From: CAZQVA01 sp964596685
Lineage (GTDB): Bacteria; Chlamydiota; Chlamydiia; Chlamydiales; VFKH01
Length of the DNA stretch: 60,811 nucleotides
Assembly (NCBI GenBank): GCA_964596685.1
Contig: CAZQVA010000010.1
Span: 1-60,811, forward strand
Reading direction: 5' to 3'
A program made the translations under genes and the position numbers. Of this stretch, positions 25,550 through 35,264 are shown piece after piece (within the stretch, counting starts at the first letter, position 1; the number at the start of each line of letters is the position of its first letter). The notes beneath the pieces are model-generated. The model made no database searches. It saw nothing but the letters and a program-made list of their open reading frames with translations, and had not been told where the DNA came from.

Positions 25550-27130
25550 ATGGCAGAAAATAGCGAATTTGACTACATTGTGATTGGCGCAGGGTCAGCT
25601 GGATGCGCTGTGGCTGCTCGATTATCTGAAGATCTAAATATTCGAGTATTGCTACTAGAAGCAGGAAGCGGGAACGATAAAAAACCGCGTATTAGGACTC
25701 CACTCTTTTTTCAAACAAACTTTAAAACAGAAGATGATTGGAATTATTGTTATGCGCCCAACTGCAATACGAATTATCGCGTTGATTATATGCCAAGAGG
25801 CAAGATTATAGGGGGTAGTAGTTCTATCAATGCGATGATCTATCAAAGAGGACACCCTGAAAATTATAATCAGTGGGAGCGGGAAGGAAATAGGGGATGG
25901 GGGTGGCAAAGTGTGCTGCCCTATTTTATCAAAGCAGAGCATCAGGAGCGGGGTGCAAATAAATTTCATGGCGTGAATGGCCCGCTAAATGTATCAGATT
26001 TACAATGTCCTCATGAGATTAGCTTGGCATTTATTAAAGGGTGCATAGAACTTGGATATCCATTAAATAATGATTTTAATAATGGTGAGCAGGAGGGATT
26101 TGGTTTATACCAAGTGACTATTAAAAATGGTCAACGGTGTAGTGCGGCAAATGCATATTTAGATCCTATAAAGAGCCGAGAGAACCTTTGTTTAAAAGAG
26201 CGCTGTTTAGTGAGTAAAGTCATCATCGAATCGGGCGTATGTACGGGTGTACAATATGTGCAGGATGGGGCAGTTAAAAAAGCCCTCTGTCGCAAAGAGG
26301 TGATTCTTTCTGCTGGCGCCCTGAATACGCCTCAAATTATGATGTTGTCGGGTTTAGGTCCAAGAGAGTATTTGGAGGCTTGTGGCATTGAAGTCATCCG
26401 TGATATGCAGGGCGTTGGAAAAAATCTCCATGATCATGCAACCGCTATTCTTAGCTACTATACCTCGCAACAAACCTCACTTGAGGCTGTTGTTACTGAA
26501 AAAGTGTTACAAGACTATGTAAATGACCATCACGGTATACTGACTTCTAATATTGCTGAATCAGGAGGATTTATCAGGCTATCTCAAGAGATTCCTGAGC
26601 TTCAGTATCACTTACATACTATGTTTTGTGGCAAGCACGGTTTCGATACCCCCGAAGGCCACGGAGTCTCACTTGTTGTTTCTGTGACCAGTCCTTTGAG
26701 TCGAGGGTATCTTAAAATTATCTCCGCTGATCCAACGGTACATCCCTTCATTGATGGAAATTTATTTTCTCGAAAAGAGGACATCAACCTTCTTGTTGAA
26801 GGATTAAAAATTGGACGAAAACTCATGCGCACCAATGCACTTAAAAAATATATCCAGCAAGAGTGCTTGCCAGATGACAACGTCGTAACAGATGCAGATT
26901 TCGAGTCTTTTATTAGAGCATATGGGACACATATTTACCATCCAGTGGGGACTTGTAAAATGGGCAATGATCCACTGGCCGTTGTTGATGATAGGCTACG
27001 AGTCCATCATATCCAAGGCTTAAGAATTGCTGATGCATCGATCATGCCAAGCATTGTCAACGCCAATACCAATGCACCTGCAATAATGATCGGTGAAAAA
27101 TGTGCTGATATGGTGCGAATGCAAGTGTAA
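25550..27130 (+). CDS. GMC-family FAD oxidoreductase (choline dehydrogenase-like)
   Basis: 526 residues from the ATG at 25550, which has AGGGGG 7 bases upstream; an upstream ATG (25496) would add 18 residues resembling a signal peptide but has no site. FAD loop YIVIGAGSAGCAVAARLSED and ending LLLEAG, second signature PRGKIIGGSSSINAMIYQRG, GMC signature 2 ILSAGALNTPQIMMLSGLGP, and catalytic region THIYHPVGTCKMG with IVNANTNAPAIMIGEK (His and Asn). It oxidises an alcohol, possibly choline or another polyol; BetB and BetT partners are not adjacent. It follows a run of mobile-element relics, so lateral gain is plausible. Confidence 0.87.
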   Translation: MAENSEFDYIVIGAGSAGCAVAARLSEDLNIRVLLLEAGSGNDKKPRIRTPLFFQTNFKTEDDWNYCYAPNCNTNYRVDYMPRGKIIGGSSSINAMIYQRGHPENYNQWEREGNRGWGWQSVLPYFIKAEHQERGANKFHGVNGPLNVSDLQCPHEISLAFIKGCIELGYPLNNDFNNGEQEGFGLYQVTIKNGQRCSAANAYLDPIKSRENLCLKERCLVSKVIIESGVCTGVQYVQDGAVKKALCRKEVILSAGALNTPQIMMLSGLGPREYLEACGIEVIRDMQGVGKNLHDHATAILSYYTSQQTSLEAVVTEKVLQDYVNDHHGILTSNIAESGGFIRLSQEIPELQYHLHTMFCGKHGFDTPEGHGVSLVVSVTSPLSRGYLKIISADPTVHPFIDGNLFSRKEDINLLVEGLKIGRKLMRTNALKKYIQQECLPDDNVVTDADFESFIRAYGTHIYHPVGTCKMGNDPLAVVDDRLRVHHIQGLRIADASIMPSIVNANTNAPAIMIGEKCADMVRMQV

Positions 27131-27349
27131 AAAACTCTGAAATACTACCCTATGAAGGATATTAAGGATTTAAAAATTATCGATAGCCTCTAGTCGATGA
27201 GTTTATTAAGCAAGCATTAGAGCCAGGAATCCTGCCTTCACAAATGAGGGGTTTGTCAATGAAGAAGCTTAACTTGAGGAATTATGCTCCTGAAGTTCTC
27301 AAGGCATCTTTTCATCTTCATTTTTGGTCAGCAGATCCTCCTGGCCTTT

Positions 27350-28147
27350 TTAATTAGACTGATTTACTCCAGCTAGCGTATAGAGATTCAGGTGGCCTTT
27401 CTTCATGATTGTTTTATCAGTGAATACATGGAGACACCGCTCAACCACTTCCGGTGTAATATTTTCAATGGACTGTTCTGATTTTAAGATAAGACAGTGC
27501 GTATGAGAGGAAAGAGAAAATTCTCCATCATACGGGTTTTTATAAAGAGCTACTTCGAGCTGCTTATTCAGATCGTTCCATTGGCCCTCATTATGGGAAG
27601 TTATCAATCCCATAACAAAACAATGCTGTCCATACAAAGTTTGATGAGGCGTAGGGAAGTAATAATCCCGATTTTCAAATACTGGCAACCCGTGAATCGG
27701 TGGCTTCGCAATGGTTGCAGTATAGAGCGTTTCACTCTCCCACATTCCAACAAAAGCTACAGGACGCTGAACATTGCGATAGATTTCTTGATAAAGATGT
27801 TCTAGCTGCATTCGCTCTGTCAAAATAAGCTGATGAGTAGGGAGGGCATGCTTAGGCAAGAGAAACATCCCTCCCGTTACAAACTCATTGCCCCAAATAA
27901 CCTCTCTATATTCTGCACTCTCCTCTTCTGTTGAGGTTGCGTAGCAAATTCCATTCACTAAGACTGCTTCGCCAATAGAAACAAGATTCTTAGGAGAAGC
28001 TGCCTCAAATCCGAATGAGTAGTCAGCAGCGAGAAAGCGACGCATGCTTAGCTTTGGATCAATGCGACCTGCAATGGTGTCTACAACCGATCCAATGGCC
28101 AAAGCGTCTGTTGGATGGCCGCCAGTAGAAATAATCTTAACTGCCAT
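27350..28147 (-). CDS. Conserved-looking hypothetical protein
   Basis: 265 residues I do not recognise. It has the look of a soluble enzyme: IISTGGHPTDALAIGSVVDT at the start, a Cys/His-containing YGQHCFVMGLITSHNEGQWN, and FSLSSHTHCLILKSEQSIEN near the end. The SHTH motif could bind metal. No membrane segment or signal. It sits alone on the minus strand between the GMC gene and a palindromic element, so it is probably monocistronic. The 219 bases between it and the GMC gene hold only decayed frames. Confidence 0.6.
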   Translation of the reverse strand: MAVKIISTGGHPTDALAIGSVVDTIAGRIDPKLSMRRFLAADYSFGFEAASPKNLVSIGEAVLVNGICYATSTEEESAEYREVIWGNEFVTGGMFLLPKHALPTHQLILTERMQLEHLYQEIYRNVQRPVAFVGMWESETLYTATIAKPPIHGLPVFENRDYYFPTPHQTLYGQHCFVMGLITSHNEGQWNDLNKQLEVALYKNPYDGEFSLSSHTHCLILKSEQSIENITPEVVERCLHVFTDKTIMKKGHLNLYTLAGVNQSN

Positions 28148-28213
28148 AATGGGGTTCCTAATTCTGGCTAAGAGTAGATGCGATATTCAAGTTGTGAGGA
28201 AATTCCATCTTAA

Positions 28214-28372
28214 GAGCCTTTTTCAAAACTATCTGCAGTCTAGAGTGCTACAGGAAACAATCTTGAAGAAAAAGTCTCTCTCTTGTGAGTCTTGGCCATT
28301 GTGATAGAGATTTTTTCTTCAAACTTATACCCTTCACTTACTCCATATTGCAGATAGTTTTGCAAAAGGCTC
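28214..28372. repeat. Long palindromic element, family A copy 3 (diverged)
   Basis: About 159 bp with ends GAGCCTTTTTCAAAACTATC and the complement of GAGCCTTTTGCAAAACTATC, both followed by TGCA. The interior palindrome TTGAAGAAAAAGTCTCT against AGAGATTTTTTCTTCAA is centred on TTGGCCATTG, the same architecture as the other A copies but with a largely different sequence. It lies upstream of the divergent hypothetical gene. Confidence 0.75.
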
Positions 28373-28562
28373 GTCTGACTATCCTTTCGTTGTTTTGGGG
28401 ATTTATCAGAATAGCCCTAATAATCGTAGCGTGCATGCACCTCCTGTTATAAAGTGCGTTTAAAGCCTATCTAAAGAACATGCAAAAGTCAAGAGGCATT
28501 CAAAGTATCTTTGAATGATAAAAAACAATTTACTTGACTCGTGGTGTCATTTACCATACGGT

Positions 28563-28583
28563 GATAATTTCGAAAGAAGTCTA
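28563..28583. repeat. Solo end of a family B palindromic element
   Basis: The 21 bases are identical to the right end of the 4472-4633 element, GATAATTTCGAAAGAAGTCT plus A. No partner end is found upstream. It is 20 bases before the sensor kinase start. Confidence 0.6.
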
Positions 28584-28603
28584 GTAGAGGCGGTATCGTT
28601 TAT

Positions 28604-31141
28604 ATGAATCAAGGGAGGCAATTAATCTTTGCTCGTACAGCTCTTGTATTGGGAAGTACATTTGTCCTTTTACTTGGCTTGGTTGTTTTTTTGGGCTGGC
28701 AGATAAATATTTTAAAATATATTTCTCCTGATCTTCCTCCGATGCCCCACACTGGTGCAATAAGCTTTTTTTTAATTGGAGTTTGTGGTCTCTTTTTATC
28801 TTTTCATCAACTGAAAATCACACGTTTCTTAAGTCTAATCATTTTAGTCATCCCTCTTGAACGTTTGGCAGAGTTGTATTTTGCGCATGATGCAGCTCTT
28901 ATAGAAGTATTTTCAAAGGTTGCCTTTCAAGGGCGTCAAATTCAGATGCCACTGAATGCTGCGCTATCATTTATTGTGATCGGTGTGACTCTCTTTTTAG
29001 CGACTTTTCCCTATCGCTATATTTACACATGCCTCATGGAGTTTTTAACGAGTTGTGTGATTGCAGTCGCTGCTCTCAACTTGTTAGGGTATCTGATTGA
29101 TATTAAAGCGGAGGTATCTTGGCATAATATTGCAAGGATCCCCTTTCTCTCGACAGTAGGTTTTACTGTCATCGGATTCAGTCTTTTTAACTACTCCTTC
29201 TTCATCTCTCGCAGCAAGGAAAAAACTTTCCAGATAGGACCAACTTTGGGTGTCATGGTGGGGTGTATCGCGATGACATTTGCCCTGTGGAATGCCTTTG
29301 TAGTGCAGGAAGATCTTAGCCTTAAACATGTTGGGCAAGTGCAAGCCCAGCATTTAAAGATTTATATGGAAGAGCAGGTAGGTGATATATTAAAGGTTTT
29401 TTATCGCATCAAAACGCGATGGGAGGGGTCAAGCGAATATTCGCTTAAGTCATTTGCGCTAGATGCCAAGCATGATATTGAAGATTTTGATGGGCTCGTC
29501 AACCTCTCATTATATGATAGGCAATTGCATGCAATTACTGAATTTGGCAAAAAAGAGGAATTTTCTTTAATACCCTTGTTTGAAAAATATGGGGTGCAGT
29601 CATCTTCAGAAACGGTTGTGATCCCTTATCCCAAAAATGAGATGTTGTTCATTGTTTCTCCCCTGTTATTTAATGACAAATCGCAAAATATGATCTTGGT
29701 AGGAGAGGTCGATTTAGAAAAGATTATGCAGAAATTTCCACGGATTACTAATCTCGATGATTATCATGTCGTTATTTCGCAAGGGGATACACTCATTTAT
29801 CAAAGTGATGGCGCTGATAAGAAAGCTAAAGGTTTTGAGGCCCAGACAAACCTGCAGTTTGGATCCCTAGAGTTAACATTGCAGCTTTCACTACTGAAAA
29901 CAGCACAAGATGTCAAGGAAGGTTTTTTACCCCTCTTTATCTTAAGTTCTGGGGTGCTGCTCTCTATTTTAGCTGCTTCTGCCGCTTATTTTGGGGAAAC
30001 TTCTCTTTTCCGGGGCCGTAAATTAAAAATTGTATTAGAGGAAAAAGAGGAAGCCTTGGCGATGCGGCAGGCGATTCTGGATAGTTCCGTTTATGGAATT
30101 ATTTCTATCAATGAACAGGGCACAATTACTTTGATGAATAAAGCCGCAGAAAAACTACTCGGTTATAGTGCTGAAGAGATGATTGGTAAAATGACCCCTG
30201 AGGTTTTCCATGACTCTAAAGAAGTCATGAAACATCTTGCTGAGCTCTCTAAGGAACTACATGAACGCTTGCCACTGGATTTTTTCTCCATGCTTGCAAA
30301 AGCTAAAAAAAGTCTAGCTGATGAGGTCGATTTAACATATTACCGAAAGGATAAAACGCATTTTCCCGGGCATCTCTCTTTATCAGCCATCAAAAATGCG
30401 CAACAACGAATTACAGGTTTTTTAGGAGTGATTCATGACCTCACACATGAAAAAGAAATGGAAGAGACGAGGCAGATGCTTCTTTCTGTGACCACGCATG
30501 AATTAAGATCGCCCTTAAATGCAATCAAGGGGTCTTTAACTCTTATTGGAACGGATGCTACCTTATCGTCTGAAATACATTCTCTTGTGGAAATGGCAGA
30601 AAGGAATACGGAGAGACTATTAGCGCTTATTAATGATTTATTGGATCTGCAGAAGATTGAAGCAGGCAAAATGGAATTTCATCTTGCCTCTGTAGAAGTA
30701 CACAATTTGTTAAAAGAGGCAGTGGAATCATATCAGATTCTCGCACAACAAAATGATGTAATTTTGCAGCTAGCCCAAGGGTCAAATGTCACTGTAAAAG
30801 GGGACCGAGATCGTTTGGTGCAAGTTGTGACAAACTTTTTATCAAATGCGATTAAATTTTCCCCACCAGGATCAATGGTTACCATAAGATCCTCCATCTC
30901 TTCAGGGCGTGTTCGGATAACAGTTGAGGATCAGGGGCCAGGGATTTGTCAGGAGGATCAACCTCGGATTTTCGAAAAATTTTTCCGAGGCAAGGCAGCG
31001 GGTGACAAAACTAAGAAGGGAACAGGCTTAGGGCTTGCAATTGCAAAATCGCTAGTAGAGCAACAAGGAGGTGTTATCGGATTTGATACCACATCCAAGG
31101 GGAGTTCGTTCTGGTTTGAGTTGCCAATAGAGCATCTTTAA
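28604..31141 (+). CDS. Membrane-bound PAS sensor histidine kinase
   Basis: 845 residues. About seven hydrophobic segments in the first 225 residues form a MASE-like membrane sensor. An extracytoplasmic-type segment (about 230-440) and another helix (about 445-465) follow. Then a PAS domain (AILDSSVYGIISINEQGTIT and NKAAEKLLGYSAEEMIGKMT), HisKA with phospho-His in VTTHELRSPLNAIKGSLTLI, and HATPase_c with NFLSNAIKFSPPG, VEDQGPGI, IFEKFFRG and GTGLGLAIAKSLVEQQGG. All boxes are intact, so autophosphorylation is expected. No response regulator gene is adjacent, so it is an orphan kinase. A GAGG lies 12 bases upstream of the ATG. The 270 bases after it hold a 36-codon frame of doubtful status. Confidence 0.9.
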   Translation: MNQGRQLIFARTALVLGSTFVLLLGLVVFLGWQINILKYISPDLPPMPHTGAISFFLIGVCGLFLSFHQLKITRFLSLIILVIPLERLAELYFAHDAALIEVFSKVAFQGRQIQMPLNAALSFIVIGVTLFLATFPYRYIYTCLMEFLTSCVIAVAALNLLGYLIDIKAEVSWHNIARIPFLSTVGFTVIGFSLFNYSFFISRSKEKTFQIGPTLGVMVGCIAMTFALWNAFVVQEDLSLKHVGQVQAQHLKIYMEEQVGDILKVFYRIKTRWEGSSEYSLKSFALDAKHDIEDFDGLVNLSLYDRQLHAITEFGKKEEFSLIPLFEKYGVQSSSETVVIPYPKNEMLFIVSPLLFNDKSQNMILVGEVDLEKIMQKFPRITNLDDYHVVISQGDTLIYQSDGADKKAKGFEAQTNLQFGSLELTLQLSLLKTAQDVKEGFLPLFILSSGVLLSILAASAAYFGETSLFRGRKLKIVLEEKEEALAMRQAILDSSVYGIISINEQGTITLMNKAAEKLLGYSAEEMIGKMTPEVFHDSKEVMKHLAELSKELHERLPLDFFSMLAKAKKSLADEVDLTYYRKDKTHFPGHLSLSAIKNAQQRITGFLGVIHDLTHEKEMEETRQMLLSVTTHELRSPLNAIKGSLTLIGTDATLSSEIHSLVEMAERNTERLLALINDLLDLQKIEAGKMEFHLASVEVHNLLKEAVESYQILAQQNDVILQLAQGSNVTVKGDRDRLVQVVTNFLSNAIKFSPPGSMVTIRSSISSGRVRITVEDQGPGICQEDQPRIFEKFFRGKAAGDKTKKGTGLGLAIAKSLVEQQGGVIGFDTTSKGSSFWFELPIEHL

Positions 31142-31414
31142 GGTGGCGTATTATCGGAAATAGCGAAAGCTATGCATGATAATGCCCCTCTCAAATCTAC
31201 CGCTTTAAAAATATTAGATTTTGTCCAACGCCTAGTAAAAGTAGTTGCTGTCAATGCGTGGGATGAGATAAAACTAACGTGAACTTGCTCTTAAATCAAC
31301 TTTTAATTGTTATTATGTGGGGATAGATGGCTTGAAGATTATGCCAGAAGTGCCCCATCCAAGAGGTTGTATGAGTAGACACCTCGGAAATAAAAGTCAA
31401 AAATTGTCGGTAAG

Positions 31415-33907
31415 TTGAGCTCGTTTTTGAAAAAAGGTTTATTTTTTAAGGTAGCCGTGTTGCGTTCTGTTTTTTGTGTAACGATCCTCTGTGGTCTTGT
31501 GAATGTTTATGCACAAGTAAGGAACTGTCCTGACGGCAAACAACTCTACCGAACCAGCATTCGCCATATTGAAAGTGGGGGTGTCGGCTATGATGACGGG
31601 TATACCACCTTAGAGGGATTTTTCGCTTCAGATCCGAGTCGGCGCGAAGCAACCCATTTTTTCGATGTGAGGGGCCACGTATTTGATAATGGCCAGTGGG
31701 CTGGCAATATAGGTGTTGGGTTGCGAGCTCTCGTGAAAGCGCGAGTTTATGGCATAAATTGTTACTACGATTACAGAAATACAGACCGTCTTGGCTCGAG
31801 TCAAATTGGTGTTGGCCTTGAAACTCTCGGAGAATTCTTTGATTTTAGAATAAACTCCTATCTGCCTTTTGGTTCAAAAATTTCTGACCCCTATGATGCT
31901 GTCTTTGCATCCTTTTCTGAGCATTTTGCCCTTATATCAGCAAAATATTACTCGGCTATGGGAGGCGCTGATGCCGAATTTGGTTTTCACCTTGGCAGGT
32001 TCGAGTCCTCTGATTTTTATGCAGGAATAGGACCCTACTATTTCGTAGGAAATATTGATCCTTCTGCTTTTGGAGTAAGAGCGCGCATCTCAAGTACATT
32101 CAATGATATTGTAACGCTGGAAATTAGTAATTCTTACGATAGAACTTTTGGCAACAACTTCCAAGGGTCGATTTCTTTCAATTTTGCTTTTGGCCCTCAT
32201 TCTAAGGTGAAAAAACAGCAAGGCCATACATGTAGATGGGCAAATACTCTAAATGACCGCATGCTACAGCCTGTACACCGACAAGAAGTCATTGTTATCA
32301 ATAAGACAAGTAGAACAGATGTTGCCATAGATCCTACAACAGGACTTCCTTACTATTTTGTTTTTGTGAATAATACGAGCAGTTCAAACGGCACTTATGA
32401 AAGTCCTTATCCTACCTTAGTGCAAGCGCAAGATAACTCCTCCGTCAATGACATTATTTATGTATTCCCTGGTGATGGAACGACCACAGGAATGAATGCT
32501 GGTATTGCGCTAAAAGCTAATCAAAAATTTTGGGGCTCCGGCATTGCCCACCCACTGCAAACGACTCAAGGCAATGTCATTATCCCTGCCCAAAGCAGCA
32601 CTGCTCCTATAATTACTAATTTAGATATCGATACAGAAGGCAATGCCATTACGCTGGCGACTAATAATGCGATCAGCGGCTTTACTATTACTTCTGCATT
32701 AAATGATGCGATCTACGGCAGCGATGCGCAAGACTTGGAAGTCTCTTCCTGTCTATTTGAAAACACCACGACTTATGCGATTGAAGCAGCCTTTTCAGGT
32801 GATACATCTATATCTTTAACAAACAATCAGTTTTTGGATAATGTCAACGGGGTCTATTTAAGGCTTAATGGAAGTTCCACCATTGTTTGTACAGATAACA
32901 CGTTTGAGGGCCAAACCTCTATTTCGAGTGTCCCCATAGAGATATCTGCAAATGAGAATAGCTTCTCTGCTCTTATCAAAAATAATCTCTTTGATGGTAA
33001 TACAACTGGTGGCGTCCGCTTTGGTTTTGATAGTGTTGTTGATGCCAATATCAACTTTCTTAACAACACGATTACAGACAATGGTAGTGGATCTCAATCG
33101 ATTCTGGGGTCGAGTTTCGTTATTATTTCCTCTGGAACTACTGAGAGCTGTACGATCACCATGAATGACAACACATTCTCCAATAATGAATCAAATGCTC
33201 TGTATCTACATACTTCTGGTGAGTTTACAACCCTGCAAAGCACGGTATTGAGAAATACCATAACTGATAATGGAGGGTCAGGAATGGTTTTTGCAACGCC
33301 TGCTCAAACTTTGACATTGCTTGTAACGGATAACACAGTTGCTAGATGTAATGATAATGCAATCTCTGTAATTGCTCCTGCAGTTACTGCAACAGGTACC
33401 ATAACAATTGAGGATAATGCCATTTCTGATATCGGAAATGCATCAAATGGAATTGCGATAAATCAAGACTTCACTCAACTTAATTTAATAATCGCTAATA
33501 ATGAAATTAACAGGTGCGAAGGAACAGGGATTATTAGCTATGCGCCTACTGGTATTGCTTCCTTAACATTAAGTGTTGCAGATAATATTATCACGGGTTG
33601 TGAAAACGCATCCTCAAATGCTGCTTCAGGTCTCGATATAGAGCAATTTGTTGATTTTGAGGGGTCTGTAACTAATAATACGTTCTCTGACAATACAGGT
33701 ACTGCTGTATTCATAGGTTCCACTCTACCTACTCCAACAGCTTGCCTACAACTTGTTGGTAACGATAGCAGCACAGGTTACTTGTTGAGTAATCCTGTTG
33801 ATGGAACCTTCTATCTTAGACCTCTCGATGTAGACTCTGTAAACATTGGAACAATTACTACATCTGGGGATATCCAGGTGGTTGCATCCTGTCCCTCTTC
33901 AGAATAA
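31415..33907 (+). CDS. Inverse-autotransporter-type barrel with beta-helix passenger
   Basis: 830 residues from a TTG start at 31415. A signal peptide (KVAVLRSVFCVTILCGLVNV then YAQ) is followed at about 40-260 by an intimin/invasin-like barrel: DVRGHVFDNGQWAGNIGVGL, YGINCYYDYRNTDRLGSSQI, LGEFFDFRINSYLPFGSKIS. Residues 290-800 are a right-handed parallel beta-helix with many Asn-rich turns (ITDNGSGS, NNTFSDNT, DNTFEGQTS). The order barrel first, passenger second is that of inverse autotransporters. The protein is expected in the outer membrane with the helix exposed, probably for adhesion. Beta-helix passengers rather than Ig-like domains are less usual for this class. A few Cys in the passenger suit the cross-linked chlamydial envelope. 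Confidence 0.8.
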   Translation: MSSFLKKGLFFKVAVLRSVFCVTILCGLVNVYAQVRNCPDGKQLYRTSIRHIESGGVGYDDGYTTLEGFFASDPSRREATHFFDVRGHVFDNGQWAGNIGVGLRALVKARVYGINCYYDYRNTDRLGSSQIGVGLETLGEFFDFRINSYLPFGSKISDPYDAVFASFSEHFALISAKYYSAMGGADAEFGFHLGRFESSDFYAGIGPYYFVGNIDPSAFGVRARISSTFNDIVTLEISNSYDRTFGNNFQGSISFNFAFGPHSKVKKQQGHTCRWANTLNDRMLQPVHRQEVIVINKTSRTDVAIDPTTGLPYYFVFVNNTSSSNGTYESPYPTLVQAQDNSSVNDIIYVFPGDGTTTGMNAGIALKANQKFWGSGIAHPLQTTQGNVIIPAQSSTAPIITNLDIDTEGNAITLATNNAISGFTITSALNDAIYGSDAQDLEVSSCLFENTTTYAIEAAFSGDTSISLTNNQFLDNVNGVYLRLNGSSTIVCTDNTFEGQTSISSVPIEISANENSFSALIKNNLFDGNTTGGVRFGFDSVVDANINFLNNTITDNGSGSQSILGSSFVIISSGTTESCTITMNDNTFSNNESNALYLHTSGEFTTLQSTVLRNTITDNGGSGMVFATPAQTLTLLVTDNTVARCNDNAISVIAPAVTATGTITIEDNAISDIGNASNGIAINQDFTQLNLIIANNEINRCEGTGIISYAPTGIASLTLSVADNIITGCENASSNAASGLDIEQFVDFEGSVTNNTFSDNTGTAVFIGSTLPTPTACLQLVGNDSSTGYLLSNPVDGTFYLRPLDVDSVNIGTITTSGDIQVVASCPSSE

Positions 33908-33916
33908 CCATACCGA

Positions 33917-34030
33917 CTAGGAATTGGAGTCTATTATTCAAAACTAGGCAATAAGAGCGTGCTTTTGCTTGGCGGTGGAGAAAAAAGCTCGCAAACCAAG
34001 GACATGAACAAAGGTGAATTCGACTTTTGA
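33917..34030 (+). pseudogene. RelE/HigB-like toxin remnant
   Basis: In one frame: GVYYSKLGNKSVLLLGGGEK then SSQTKDMNKGEF and a stop. This corresponds to the C-terminal part of small RelE/ParE-family toxins of the addiction-module killer group (Y.IYYSK.G...LLL.GGDKS.Q.KDI.KA). The N-terminal two thirds and the antitoxin gene are missing. Confidence 0.6.
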
Positions 34031-34146
34031 TTCATGTTTCAGAGGTATCTCCTTATAAAAATCACAAAAAAAAAGAATTTTGCCGGTTGGCTAATTATAT
34101 TGGCCTTGCTGCGTGAATGGCCTAACAGGACACCGCGAACCAAGGA

Positions 34147-34219
34147 AAGCCACGATTCAACCGAAGGTTGATGGAGACTTCAAAGAAGTCTTATGCGAGC
34201 TTTGCTCGCATCGTGGCTT
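34147..34219. repeat. Perfect three-arm cloverleaf inverted-repeat structure
   Basis: An outer stem AAGCCACG (34147-34154)/CGTGGCTT (34212-34219) encloses three hairpins, all with 3-nt loops: TCAACC-GAA-GGTTGA (34157-34171), GACTTC-AAA-GAAGTC (34176-34190), ATGCGAGC-TTT-GCTCGCAT (34193-34211). No mismatch in any arm. It lacks tRNA conserved loops. It lies about 18 bases left of an IS5-type relic. Confidence 0.7.
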
Positions 34220-34236
34220 CCCCCTCAAATCACTCT

Positions 34237-34570
34237 GAAAAAATTACTATCGTCTTGAAAAGTGCTTGGTAGCCAATAAAAAAAGAGACACACTTTCTAC
34301 GTTCACTACAACAAGAAAGGTGCCCCATGAGAAGCTACAGAATCAATAATTGGTCCCAGTATAACAGAGCCCTGAAGCAAAGGGGAAGCATTACTTTTTG
34401 GTTCAACCAAGAATCTGCTGACAGCTGGTTCTCCTCCGCTCATACCTGCCGTAAGGGGCGTCCAAAGATCTATTCTGATGAGGCGATTCTCTGCATTCTC
34501 ATGATTAGGTCGCTACATCCTTGAGTGCCAGCTAGAAGCATTTACACAACAACGCCCTCTATAGGAAATG
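34237..34570 (+). mobile_element. IS5-family relic, copy 2 (5' part)
   Basis: Contains the transposase start MRSYRINNWSQYNRALKQRG then SITFWFNQESADSWF (frame 34327-34524), which loses frame at SLHP; the continuation RYILECQLEAF is visible in another frame. It ends abruptly near 34570. The 5' flank AAAAAATTACTATCGTCTTG matches that of copy 3 (AAAAAATCACCATCATCTCA), so the left end is near 34237. Confidence 0.75.
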
Positions 34571-34580
34571 AGTTGTGAAA

Positions 34581-35201
34581 TCAACTATTTTGGTCATTGA
34601 TGATTTTAGTGTGAGAAAAACGAATGGTTAAGCTTCCCAGTGCTGAAACAAAGTTCATTGTTGAGAATCCTAAGAAGATTGCTTCATTTCTTAAATTTAA
34701 AATTTTCCCATTAATCTCCTCAAGATTAGAATTTAAACCCTGGTGAGGAGTCCTAAGTGCACTTTCTTCAATGAAGGCTTTGGCTGCATAAAGCGAGTTT
34801 AAAGTTGAGGAAATTTCTGTTTTTTTTGATGCAACTTGTTCATCTAATTTTGCAGCTTTAAAATGAAGAGGAAAAATGAGTTGTCTATTGACTAAATAGG
34901 AAATTCTTCGTGAAAAAATAGTTAATAAGGGGTGATTAAAAGCGATTATGCGCTCTAATGAATCTTTGAGATGGAAATAGAAAGAAGTTTCTTCGTTGAG
35001 TTCTGTTACAAAGGTGTGTAGATCTGTTATCTGTAAGTCATCAATTTTCGGAGAGAGTAAAATCAAGTTAATCAACCGATTGATACGGTTTGACAACAGA
35101 TCTAGTTGATCATTGGTCAATAATCCATTGCTTCTAAAAGATTCATCGATTAAATGGACAGTGTTACAAAATGAATGAATTGAATTTTGTATTGGCAACA
35201 T
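34581..35201 (-). CDS. Hypothetical helical protein
   Basis: 206 residues, not recognised. Predicted nearly all helical with heptad-like stretches (LDEQVASKKTEISSTLNSLY and NLEEINGKILNLRNEAIFLG). A mildly hydrophobic C-terminal segment (FLGFSTMNFVSALGSLTI) could be amphipathic. Low GC and position between two IS relics suggest an accessory gene, possibly an effector. The ATG at 35201 has no obvious ribosome binding site. Confidence 0.5.
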   Translation of the reverse strand: MLPIQNSIHSFCNTVHLIDESFRSNGLLTNDQLDLLSNRINRLINLILLSPKIDDLQITDLHTFVTELNEETSFYFHLKDSLERIIAFNHPLLTIFSRRISYLVNRQLIFPLHFKAAKLDEQVASKKTEISSTLNSLYAAKAFIEESALRTPHQGLNSNLEEINGKILNLRNEAIFLGFSTMNFVSALGSLTIRFSHTKIINDQNS

Positions 35202-35264
35202 AAAATTACTTTTTTAATTTGTTAATAATATAACTATTATCAGTTAATTTTCAAGGTCTTGTTG

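Noticed and set aside
31172..31282. 36-codon frame after the sensor kinase (MHDNAPLKS...)
   Set aside because: No ribosome binding site and no recognisable match; likely a remnant or chance.
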